Positions 39,407 through 46,641 of a stretch of DNA of 49,069 bases are shown piece by piece (position 1 is the stretch's first letter; each line of letters begins with the position of its first letter). The stretch spans positions 1 to 49,069 of the forward strand of contig JAFZRH010000081.1 in the NCBI GenBank assembly GCA_017619975.1, read 5' to 3'. Position numbers and translations under genes: made by a program. The stretch comes from Lachnospiraceae bacterium. Its GTDB lineage: Bacteria; Bacillota; Clostridia; Lachnospirales; Lachnospiraceae. The notes under the pieces were generated by a model. The model searched no databases. It was not told where the DNA came from and was given only the letters and a program-made list of their open reading frames with translations.

Positions 39407-41800
39407 ATAGTGATTCTCCTTGATGTATTGTGAAATTTTCATCTCTCCGCTGTCCGAAACCGACAGTTCCAGAGCACCGTCCCGATCTGTCCGCAGTACG
39501 AGCGTCCCCGTCTCCTTCAGCCGGTTCAGCGTTTCCTGCGCCGGATGTCCGTAGCGGTTTCCCCGCCCGCAGGAAATAAACGCGATCCGGGGCGAGGCCA
39601 GCTTCAGAAAAGCGGCGGCACTGCTGTAGCGGGAGCCGTGATGAGCCACCTTCAGCCAAGAGAGATTTCGGATGGCGTCCGGCTGTCGGTTGAGCAGATA
39701 TTCCTCTCCCGCAAAGCCCAGATCTCCGGTAAAAAGCGCGGAAAAGTTCTGCCGCGTCAGCTTCAGGACCAAAGAGCTTTCGTTGTCGGGATCGCGCTCC
39801 GCCTCATCGGCCGGATACAGAACCTCAAAAAAGCAGTCTCCGTCCTGCCAGGCCCAGCCTTCCCCCAGGAACAGGACCGGAATATTCCGATCCCCGGCGG
39901 CGCGGATCAGCGAGGCCGATCTGACCGATCCGCGATAGGCCGACGGCAGGATCAGCCCGCCGATCGTCAGCGACGGTTCCGCGAGCACCTCATCCAGCCC
40001 GTTCATATGGTCTGCGTCACAGTGACTGACCATCACGTATTCCAGGCGGCGGATCCCGTAAAAACGAAGCGCCGGCAGGATCGTATCCGTCCCCTCCGTC
40101 TCGCTGTAGGAAGAGCCGCCGTCCAGAAGATAGCTGTGCCCGTCAGGCAGCTGCAGCAGATGGCTGTCCCCCTGTCCCACATAGAAAGACGTGATCGTCA
40201 GTTCACCCGGCCTTCGCAGCAGAAAGACGGAGGCGGCGCCGAGAAGCCAGAAAAAGATCAGCAAGGCCGTCCTTTTCACTTCCCGCAGCATTTTCCCCGC
40301 CGTCTGTCCGGGAAAAGCCTCCAGAGACAAACGGTCGGCTTCCGTTTCCCGGCGGCGGATGCGGAAAGCCAAAAGCGGGCCGGCCGCCGCCAGGAGCAGG
40401 TAGATCAGGATCTGCCAGAGCGCAGGACGTCCCAGAACGACCGTATGAAGCGGCGCCGCTTCGATGGCGCGGCACAGCCAACGGACGCCTTCCAGCAGCA
40501 GACGGACCCCGCCGCCGATGATCATGCCCGCAGGCCGGCAAAAGCGTATCAGGAGACTGCTGAGACTCCCGCCGGCCAGAATCAGACCGAAAAAGGGGAG
40601 AACCAACAGATTGGCGGGAACGGAATACGGATGGAAACAGAAGCTGTGATACAAAGTGAGCGGAAGCGTGCCCATCTGCAGGGTCACCGGAACCAGAAGG
40701 CTCCGGGAAAGCAGCGCTTCGCAGTGCAGTTTTTCGATCAGCAGCGGCAGCAGACAGCCCAGGATCAGCACACAGCCGAAGGAAAGCTGAAAAGACGCCT
40801 GAAACAGCGCGTAAGGATAAGGGATCAGAATGCTCAGGGCCGCCAGAGACAGGGCCGAAGGAAGATCATAGCTTCCCGGCAGAGCCTGGGAAAGATGGTA
40901 CAGCAGCGCCATCAGTCCGGCCCGCCGTACCGGGACACGCCCGCCGCTCAGGATCATGTAAAAGAAAACGGCAGCGGCCGCCAGAATGCCCCGAAAGCAG
41001 GAAAAGCCGATGCGGGAAAGTCTGTTCTTCCCGCGGCTGAAAGGGAAAAACGACAGTAAGAAGCCGAAGCCCCGCCCGATCAGCAGCGCCCAGAAACTCA
41101 CATGCAGCCCGCTGACCGACAAAAGATGCGACAGACCGGCGGTCTCATACTGTGCCTGCGTTTCCGCATCCAGCCCGCTCCGGTCCCCCAAGAGCATTGC
41201 GGAAAGAAGGGCCGCCTCCCCGGACGGGTAGACCATCCGCAGGCCCTGCGCCAGATAGGAACGAACCTGCCGGGCTGCCTCCCGGATCGGAAAAACGTGT
41301 TCCTCTTCGATCCGCAGCGCTTCCGCCTGCATCTGACAGGCAATTCCCAGCGACAGATAGTACGCGGAGGGATCGAAAGCCCCGGGATTCCTCGCCTCTT
41401 CAAAAATGCAGAGTTTTCCCTGAAGGCAGACCGTATAGCCCGGCCTGAGCACGCAGTTCTGCGGAAAATAAGCCAGCACCGTCCCGGCAGACAGGCTGTC
41501 TTTTGTCCCTTCCGGGAAAAAATCCGCCCCGCTGAGGATCAGGCTGTAAGAGCCGGAGGCCGTCACTTCTATCTCGCGGATCCGGCCGCACAGCGTGCCG
41601 GCCAGTCCCTTCTGTGCCGAAACCGCTTCTGCTCCGGTTTCGGCTGCTTCGGCAGCCGCGACAGCCTTTTCCGCTTCTGCCGGCAGACGGAGCGGCAGGC
41701 CTCTCAGCGTCTGCAGCAGCAGGAAAAAGATCCAGAGGCAGGCCAGAAAAACCAGCGGACGCCGCAGGCGCGGACGCCTTACGCGTTCAGATGACGACAT
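38648..41800 (-). CDS. comEC: DNA uptake channel ComEC/Rec2, read through into a second membrane protein
   Basis: One open frame of 1050 codons. Residues 1-798 form a complete ComEC: DUF4131 (about 60-180), the Competence membrane domain (about 190-470, with S-V-S-G-L-H-V-S at 228-235), and a C-terminal metallo-beta-lactamase domain (about 534-790) with H-C-D-A-D-H (593-598) and H-H-G-S (720-723). ComEC carries single-stranded DNA across the membrane during transformation. No stop codon occurs at the end of this domain: the frame continues with M799 into a 252-residue transmembrane protein. An AAGGAG lies nine bases before the codon for M799, so two products are likely (see the separate entry). 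The start at 41800 overlaps the last 14 bases of comEA, with little ribosome binding site of its own. Confidence 0.9.
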   Translation of the reverse strand: MSSSERVRRPRLRRPLVFLACLWIFFLLLQTLRGLPLRLPAEAEKAVAAAEAAETGAEAVSAQKGLAGTLCGRIREIEVTASGSYSLILSGADFFPEGTKDSLSAGTVLAYFPQNCVLRPGYTVCLQGKLCIFEEARNPGAFDPSAYYLSLGIACQMQAEALRIEEEHVFPIREAARQVRSYLAQGLRMVYPSGEAALLSAMLLGDRSGLDAETQAQYETAGLSHLLSVSGLHVSFWALLIGRGFGFLLSFFPFSRGKNRLSRIGFSCFRGILAAAAVFFYMILSGGRVPVRRAGLMALLYHLSQALPGSYDLPSALSLAALSILIPYPYALFQASFQLSFGCVLILGCLLPLLIEKLHCEALLSRSLLVPVTLQMGTLPLTLYHSFCFHPYSVPANLLVLPFFGLILAGGSLSSLLIRFCRPAGMIIGGGVRLLLEGVRWLCRAIEAAPLHTVVLGRPALWQILIYLLLAAAGPLLAFRIRRRETEADRLSLEAFPGQTAGKMLREVKRTALLIFFWLLGAASVFLLRRPGELTITSFYVGQGDSHLLQLPDGHSYLLDGGSSYSETEGTDTILPALRFYGIRRLEYVMVSHCDADHMNGLDEVLAEPSLTIGGLILPSAYRGSVRSASLIRAAGDRNIPVLFLGEGWAWQDGDCFFEVLYPADEAERDPDNESSLVLKLTRQNFSALFTGDLGFAGEEYLLNRQPDAIRNLSWLKVAHHGSRYSSAAAFLKLASPRIAFISCGRGNRYGHPAQETLNRLKETGTLVLRTDRDGALELSVSDSGEMKISQYIKENHYMNQKEEEKITKSTWISCGIMIGIGILALCLSLWGPKKTPAETSPAAAESTEAGQTESRRETEKQTASYLPKTTEETESWPAVLPTGRDPLPIEALPSRDCSANGGRETDGEDPQAPGFVFSPELTDYLYTLFASELTNNTREEDPFRSIGTSLKTELDRMGVRFVEGSLKADEIEEKMQGLSFVWPQDPLRLIHQIGTVSARVYAYGGQDMELAKDRIVMTNQAGRHYLFLRVYVSETENAVRIYMINALIY

Positions 41801-42200
41801 ACGCAGAAAGTCTGGCGAAGGTCGCCTCCTTGATGCCGGGAACCCGCATCAGCTCCGACACTTCCGTAAACGGACCGTGCGCATTCCGATACGCTATGAT
41901 CGCGGCCGCCTTGGCCGGACCGATCCCGGGCAGCTTTTCCAGTTCGGCCGAATCGGCTGTATTGATATTGACGATCAGCGGCTCTGTCGCAAAAATCCAT
42001 TCCGCTTCCGATGACGGAGCGTCCGGCGAGGGGACTTCCCCCTGTCCCTCCTCCTTCGTCACAGCAAAAAAAGCCTCCGTTTCCACAGAAGCTTTCTCCG
42101 GAAGGGGCGGCGGCCCCGTCTCATTTTTCAGCCAATAAAAAACCCCGCCTGCCATCATCAGGCAAGTGAAAAAAATCATGATCCCTTTGGATTTCGGCAT
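41787..42200 (-). CDS. comEA: ComEA-type DNA-binding competence protein
   Basis: A 137-residue protein: transmembrane anchor (about 5-24), acidic Pro-rich linker, and a helix-hairpin-helix domain (about 76-136) with V-N-I-N-T-A, L-P-G-I-G and V-P-G-I-K. ComEA binds incoming double-stranded DNA outside the membrane. This form lacks the N-terminal SLBB domain of the longer Bacillus type. comEC overlaps its 3' end. GGGAG precedes the ATG. Confidence 0.93.
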   Translation of the reverse strand: MPKSKGIMIFFTCLMMAGGVFYWLKNETGPPPLPEKASVETEAFFAVTKEEGQGEVPSPDAPSSEAEWIFATEPLIVNINTADSAELEKLPGIGPAKAAAIIAYRNAHGPFTEVSELMRVPGIKEATFARLSAYVVI

Positions 42201-42237
42201 AGGCTCCCGTTTCCGAGTCTATCCCCTCTGCAGGCTC

Positions 42238-42266
42238 ATCATAACAAAAACAGCCTGACTTCGCAA
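42238..42266 (-). promoter_or_regulatory. Promoter of comEA-comEC, overlapping the suf terminator
   Basis: Minus-strand TTGCGA (42261-42266), 17-base spacer, TATGAT (42238-42243). The -35 box lies in the loop and the spacer includes one arm of the hairpin at 42245-42276. Confidence 0.72.
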
Positions 42267-42276
42267 GCTGTTTTTG
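42245..42276 (-). terminator. Terminator of the sufCB operon
   Basis: A perfect 10-bp stem CAAAAACAGC/GCTGTTTTTG (42245-42254 with 42267-42276), 50 bases after the sufB stop. The transcript ends with a U5 tract inside the arm followed by GTTATG. Confidence 0.8.
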
Positions 42277-42326
42277 AAAAGATTCCGGCCTGCCGGCCGG
42301 CTCTGTATCCGGAGAAACAATCAGGT

Positions 42327-43247
42327 TTACGACAAAAATCCGTTGACGATCTGCTCTTCCGCTTCCTCCCGGGTGAGCCCCAGGGTCATCAGCTTGTCCA
42401 GCTGCTCGCCGGCGATCTTCCCGATGGCCGCCTCATGGATCAGCGCGGCGTCCAGATCCGCAGCCGTAAGCCGCGGCGAAGCCGAGACCACGCCCTGATC
42501 CATCAGGATCGCGTCGCACTCCGAATGGCCCGCGCAGGGCGCGTTGCCGCGGATGTCGCTGATAAATTCCTGGCGGCTTTTCTCCTTCGCCACCGAGCGG
42601 CTGATGAGGTTCGCGGAGCTGCCCGCCCCATTTAATTCCACTACGAAATCGGTGCGCGCGTACTGTTCGCCGGTCGTCATGATCTTTTCATGCACGACGA
42701 GGCTCGCACCGGCCTTTAATTCCCCTCGGGTTTTGCGGTCCGTATCGTCGATGCCCGCGATCTGCGTCGTCTCCATGTCCATGGAGGCACCTTCGTCCAG
42801 ATAGACCACGGTCGTGGGATTCATAACGCGCTTGCCCAGATCGTCGCCCTCGCCGTAATGCTTCTCTACGTAGCGCAGCTTTGCGTTCTTCCCCACGTGG
42901 AAGGTATGGATGCCGTCATGCTGACTTAAGGACCCGCCGCAGTTGTGGATGCCGCAGCCCGCGATGATGACCACGTCCGCGTCCTCGCCGACGTAAAAGT
43001 CGTTGTAGACCAGATCCTTCAGCCCCGTCTCGCTGATGATGACCGGGATATGCACGCTTTCCTTCTTCGTGCCCGGCTTGATATAGATATCGATGCCCGG
43101 CTTGTCTTCCTTGGTCACGATCTCGATGTTCGCCGTGCTGCGCCGGCCGGCCCCCCGGCCGTTGGCGCGCAGGTTGTAGGCGCCGGTGGGCAGCGCGTCC
43201 AGATCCGCCACTTCCTTTAACATTTTCATGGTGATCTCGTCGATCAT
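42327..43247 (-). CDS. SufB/SufD-like scaffold of a minimal SUF system
   Basis: A 306-residue protein with the SufBD beta-helix fold: G-C-G-I-H-N-C-G-G-S near 95-105, H-D-G-I-H-T-F-H-V-G, A-R-T-D-F-V-V-E-L-N-G, and the C-terminal H-S-E-C-D-A-I-L-M-D plus H-E-A-A-I-G-K-I. It is shorter than normal SufB (about 460 residues) and is the only SufB/D homologue next to a SufC. This matches the two-gene SUF-like minimal arrangement (SmsCB) reported for several anaerobes. It would assemble Fe-S clusters with SufC; a cysteine desulfurase (SufS) and SufU are not adjacent. ATG overlaps the sufC stop by four bases. Confidence 0.9.
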   Translation of the reverse strand: MIDEITMKMLKEVADLDALPTGAYNLRANGRGAGRRSTANIEIVTKEDKPGIDIYIKPGTKKESVHIPVIISETGLKDLVYNDFYVGEDADVVIIAGCGIHNCGGSLSQHDGIHTFHVGKNAKLRYVEKHYGEGDDLGKRVMNPTTVVYLDEGASMDMETTQIAGIDDTDRKTRGELKAGASLVVHEKIMTTGEQYARTDFVVELNGAGSSANLISRSVAKEKSRQEFISDIRGNAPCAGHSECDAILMDQGVVSASPRLTAADLDAALIHEAAIGKIAGEQLDKLMTLGLTREEAEEQIVNGFLS

Positions 43248-43975
43248 ACCGTGCCTCCCATCTTGCCGAGCAATACGTCGCAGCCTTCGCGCGTGGTGCC
43301 GCCGAGCAGTGCCGGAAGGATCTCCTCACGCGGGCCGACGGCCGCGAGTTCGCCGTTCTTTAAGACTACGATCGTATCCGCGATATTCAGGATCCTCTCC
43401 TGATGGCTAATAATGATGATGCTGCCCTTGTGTTCCTCATACATCTTTTCGAAGACACGGATCAGGTTCTGGAAGCTCCAGAGGTCGATGCCGGCCTCGG
43501 GCTCGTCGAAGATGGTGAGCTTCGTGCCGCGCGCGAGCGCCATCGCGATCTCGATGCGCTTTAATTCTCCGCCGGAGAGTGAGGCGTCGATCTCGCGGTT
43601 GATGTAATCGTTCGCGCAGAGGCCGACCTCGCTTAAAAAGCTGCAGTAGTCGATGCGCTTTTTGTCCTTGCCATAGGCGAGGCGCAGCATGTCCCTGACC
43701 TTGATGCCTTTCAAGCGCACCGGCTGCTGGAAGGCGAAGCTGATGCCCTCTTTTGCGCGGTCGGTGATGCTCATGTGCGTGATGTCAACGCCGTCTAAGA
43801 GGATCTGCCCTTCGGTCGGATCGTACAGGCCGGCAATCAGCTTCGCCAGCGTGGACTTGCCGCCGCCGTTCGGCCCGGTGATGGCCACGAAGCGTTCATC
43901 CACCGTCAGGCTGACGTTCTTTAGGATCTCCGCGCCGTCATCGGTGATGTAGCTGAGGTTTTTTATTTCTAACAT
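43244..43975 (-). CDS. sufC: SufC ATPase
   Basis: A 243-residue ABC-type ATPase. Walker A G-P-N-G-G-G-K-S-T, Q-loop F-Q-Q-P, signature L-S-G-G-E-L-K-R, Walker B I-F-D-E-P-E-A-G-I-D (the E-A-G-I-D form typical of SufC) and the H-loop S-H-Q. It drives the scaffold in Fe-S cluster assembly. AAGGAG precedes the ATG. It is followed directly by the single SufB/D gene. Confidence 0.96.
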   Translation of the reverse strand: MLEIKNLSYITDDGAEILKNVSLTVDERFVAITGPNGGGKSTLAKLIAGLYDPTEGQILLDGVDITHMSITDRAKEGISFAFQQPVRLKGIKVRDMLRLAYGKDKKRIDYCSFLSEVGLCANDYINREIDASLSGGELKRIEIAMALARGTKLTIFDEPEAGIDLWSFQNLIRVFEKMYEEHKGSIIIISHQERILNIADTIVVLKNGELAAVGPREEILPALLGGTTREGCDVLLGKMGGTV

Positions 43976-44070
43976 ACGGACTCCTTTTTAAGGCAGAAGG
44001 CCGCCTCCCGGCGAAGGAAGCGCTTGATTCGGAAGCCTTTTCCGCCGTCCGGCCGGATGCCTGAAAAGAA

Positions 44071-44099
44071 ATTATACCGTATCCGGACATTTATTTCAA
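44071..44099 (-). promoter_or_regulatory. Promoter of sufCB
   Basis: Minus-strand TTGAAA (44094-44099), 17-base spacer, TATAAT (44071-44076), giving a leader of about 95 bases. No IscR-like site was recognised. Confidence 0.82.
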
Positions 44100-44154
44100 T
44101 CCTTCTTTCACCGGGATAAAAACGACAGATGCGCCGCGAAAAAATCTGTTCAAT

Positions 44155-44300
44155 GTGTCATTCTGAGCGACGGCAAAAGCAATGCCTTCCTCAGAGGGGA
44201 AGGCATTGCTTTTGCCGGAGTCGAAGAATCTTTTTTCCTGAAGCTGTCACTTAAATTCGCCCTTCGGGCGAAAGATCCTTCGCGATGCTCAGGATGACAC
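44155..44300. mobile_element. Palindromic MITE-like repeat element
   Basis: A 146-bp non-coding element bounded by 14-bp inverted ends, GTGTCATTCTGAGC (44155-44168) and GCTCAGGATGACAC (44287-44300), one mismatch. Inside is a perfect 20-bp hairpin (44171-44190 with 44198-44217, loop 7) and a second 7-bp hairpin (44256-44262 with 44266-44272). This explains most of the 367-bp gene-free stretch 43976-44342, which otherwise holds only the sufCB promoter and leader. Confidence 0.75.
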
Positions 44301-44342
44301 ACCGGTGTTTTTTCACAGACCCGCCCGTGATGCCTGATTCTG

Positions 44343-45851
44343 TCATCTGTGAAACTGCGCCGTTTCTCCGGTATCCGCCCGGCCGATCAGGCTGCCGCTT
44401 TCATCAAAAGTATAGCGGAACACGCTGCAGACGCAGCCGATGGTATACGCGCTGGTGTAAGGAGAATAGTAGGAGGAGTCGATCCGCTTCACGCGCCACT
44501 CCAGTGCGCCGGCGTCGTTCACGGACAGGCTGTCCCCGACCGATCCCTTGACGGACCAGAAGGTCTGCGGCGTGCCGCCCTCCGGATCGCAGATCAGAAG
44601 GACAGCCGTATAATTTTCCCGGACGAGCGGCGTCAGCTCTTCACTGGTGATATCGGCGCCGTGATCGTCCATAGGCCATAAGATATCCAGTATTTTCTGT
44701 ATTTCCTCCCGTCCGAATCCAGGCGTTTTCAGTGCGGGGACCGTATAAGCCGAAAGATAGACCTGCCCTTCAAACTCCGTCATACCGGCGATGTGATATT
44801 CGTATTCATCCGCGGTAAAGGCGTAGTTTTCCGTAATATTGCCGTCATGGTCCATCCGGTACAGATGTGCGTAGTCTCCTTCCCGGGAACGTCCCAGGTG
44901 CACCAGATAGCCGTCGCCCAGACGTACCGCGCCCCAGATGGCTAATTCGCCCACCTCCGTCTGATGGAAATACAGCTCTTTTCCGTCCCTGTCCAGCCTT
45001 GTCAGACATAAATATTTATAATCTCCGCGGCTGATGACGGCCCAGCTGCCGTCGTCATCCGACAAAGCGAAGGAGATCGATTCAAACTGAAAGGCGTGAT
45101 CTATATTGCGCTGCCAACGGAAATTGCCCGCTTCATCCACGCAGGCCATCCAGGCTGCGAAGTCGGAACGATCCTTTCCCCAGACCAGGGTTCCTTCTTC
45201 GAAATACGACCAGCCGGTTACGGAACGGTTCGGAAACTCCGCCGTCCAGACCAGCCTTTTATCCCGGTAACAGGACAGAATGCCTTTTTCGGGGATTACG
45301 TTCCCCTGCGCATCCACGCCGCCCTGAAAGTCGGAAAGAAACTGTATGCCCGGTTCCAGAAAGGGTTTTACGGCCGGATCGGTCTCGCCGGGATCATCGG
45401 TGACGGTCAGGTACTTCTGCTCCCACCATTTGGACAGCTCCTGCGGCGTTACCTCTTCCTGCGCGATCTCCCAGCCGGGCACCGCCTGCCGGATCACCTC
45501 CGCCGTCTTTCCGTACGTAAAACTCTTTGTCGTAATGTCCCGGTACACTGCCTTTACCTCCGTGCGGCTCAATCCTTCCGTAGAAAGGCCGTTTTCCTCA
45601 AAAAACTGAACCGCTGCCTGATACTCCTTCGCTTCGGCCCGAAGCGCGAAAGCGCCTGTTCCGAGCAGCAGGACGGCGGCCAGACAGGCGGCCGCAAGCC
45701 CGAAGCGGAAGCGGCGGGAAGGTTTGCCGCCCCGGTGCAAGGAAACGGACCGGGCGCCTTGCGGCAGCGCAGCATCGTCTGCCATCGCCGCTTCTTCCAC
45801 ATATTTCCCGTCGATCTCACTCAGGATCCGGGATATTTTTTCTTTCTTCAT
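44343..45851 (-). CDS. Probable membrane anti-sigma factor
   Basis: A 502-residue protein with a short cytoplasmic N-terminus (1-49; M-K-K-E-K-I-S-R-I-L-S-E-I-D), one transmembrane helix (about 50-70) and a large extracytoplasmic part. The latter is beta-rich with repeated W-x-x-x-F and D-x-D-G motifs and may be a propeller-like sensor. The gene overlaps the ECF sigma gene by four bases, the usual arrangement for a sigma/anti-sigma pair. The cytoplasmic part would hold the sigma factor until the outer domain receives a signal. No ASD/zinc HxxxCxxC motif is seen, so anti-sigma function is inferred from context. Confidence 0.72.
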   Translation of the reverse strand: MKKEKISRILSEIDGKYVEEAAMADDAALPQGARSVSLHRGGKPSRRFRFGLAAACLAAVLLLGTGAFALRAEAKEYQAAVQFFEENGLSTEGLSRTEVKAVYRDITTKSFTYGKTAEVIRQAVPGWEIAQEEVTPQELSKWWEQKYLTVTDDPGETDPAVKPFLEPGIQFLSDFQGGVDAQGNVIPEKGILSCYRDKRLVWTAEFPNRSVTGWSYFEEGTLVWGKDRSDFAAWMACVDEAGNFRWQRNIDHAFQFESISFALSDDDGSWAVISRGDYKYLCLTRLDRDGKELYFHQTEVGELAIWGAVRLGDGYLVHLGRSREGDYAHLYRMDHDGNITENYAFTADEYEYHIAGMTEFEGQVYLSAYTVPALKTPGFGREEIQKILDILWPMDDHGADITSEELTPLVRENYTAVLLICDPEGGTPQTFWSVKGSVGDSLSVNDAGALEWRVKRIDSSYYSPYTSAYTIGCVCSVFRYTFDESGSLIGRADTGETAQFHR

Positions 45852-46405
45852 ATCGATATTCCCTCACTGATCAAATGCTTTTTCAAAGCTTTCCGGATCC
45901 GGGAGAGCCGCAGCGAAACGGCGTGCCGGCTAAGCGAAAAACGTCCGGCCAGCTCCCCGATCCCGTCGGCGTACCAGTAGCGTCTCACGAAAAGGATCCG
46001 GCTTTCCTGATCCAGCGTCTCCAGAAAGCGGCCTATGCTTTCGGCAGCTTCTTTCGCCTCGATCTCATCTTCGACCCGGGCGGCGGCCGGAAAACAGTCC
46101 GCGATCTCGTCCAGCGCGACGTCATAGCGGCTGCTGCGCTTTTTCGCCGTGTTCGCGTGGTACTTTTTGAGCGCCAGATTGCGGACGATGCGGCAGACGT
46201 ACGAAAGGAGCGGGTCCGGCTTTTCCGGCGGGATCCGGTTCCAGACGGCCAGATACGCGTCGTTTACGCACTCTTCCGCATCCCGCGCATCGCCCAGGAT
46301 GTTTTCCGCGGTCCGCTGCAAAAGGGAGCCGTATTTTTCGGACAGCTCCGCAATCGCCTGTTCCGAGCGCTCCAAGAACAGTTCGATGATCCTGCCGTCG
46401 TCCAA
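45848..46405 (-). CDS. RNA polymerase sigma-70 family ECF sigma factor
   Basis: A 185-residue ECF sigma factor: region 2 (about 5-85, D-A-E-E-C-V-N-D-A-Y-L-A-V-W) for -10 binding and region 4 (about 128-180, L-A-G-R-F-S-L-S-R-H-A-V-S-L-R) for -35 binding, with an acidic linker between. It starts with TTG 46405, an uncommon start codon, eight bases after AAAGGAGG; the weak start may limit its level relative to the anti-sigma encoded next. A housekeeping-type promoter lies at 46502. The neighbouring VWA gene is divergent. Confidence 0.9.
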   Translation of the reverse strand: MDDGRIIELFLERSEQAIAELSEKYGSLLQRTAENILGDARDAEECVNDAYLAVWNRIPPEKPDPLLSYVCRIVRNLALKKYHANTAKKRSSRYDVALDEIADCFPAAARVEDEIEAKEAAESIGRFLETLDQESRILFVRRYWYADGIGELAGRFSLSRHAVSLRLSRIRKALKKHLISEGISI

Positions 46406-46501
46406 AATACCGCCTCCTTTCTTTGGTGCCTCATCCTTATACTACGGATCCGGAAGAAAATATCTCACTTGTTTAAAAATTTTTTCTGCAATGATGAAAA
46501 G

Positions 46502-46530
46502 ATTATACCGAACGGGCCGCCGGCTGTAAA
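46502..46530 (-). promoter_or_regulatory. Promoter of the sigma/anti-sigma operon
   Basis: Minus-strand TTTACA (46525-46530), 17-base spacer, TATAAT (46502-46507), leaving a leader of about 90 bases. Confidence 0.78.
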
Positions 46531-46574
46531 GGCGGCATAACAAGCTCGCCTTTTTCGCTCTTTTCAAAATCGGC

Positions 46575-46602
46575 TGCAACATATTCCCGCCCGCAGCGGT
46601 AT
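46575..46602 (+). promoter_or_regulatory. ECF-like promoter of the VWA lipoprotein gene
   Basis: TGCAAC (46575-46580), a 16-base spacer and CGGTAT (46597-46602). The spacing and the AAC core resemble ECF promoters (TGAAAC-N16-CGTC type), while no -35 for the housekeeping sigma is apparent. It may be read by the divergent ECF sigma factor. Confidence 0.45.
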
Positions 46603-46641
46603 TATGGGTGTAAAAACAAATTCACACACGGGAGGTGTATG

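Noticed and set aside
39545-41059. A 504-codon plus-strand frame opposite comEC
   Set aside because: It is antisense to an intact ComEC with all motifs; its composition is shadow-like.
46406-46500. A second, self-recognised ECF promoter (TGAGAT...CGTAGT) in the sigma operon leader
   Set aside because: The spacing and core match the VWA promoter poorly; I could not support autoregulation from sequence alone.
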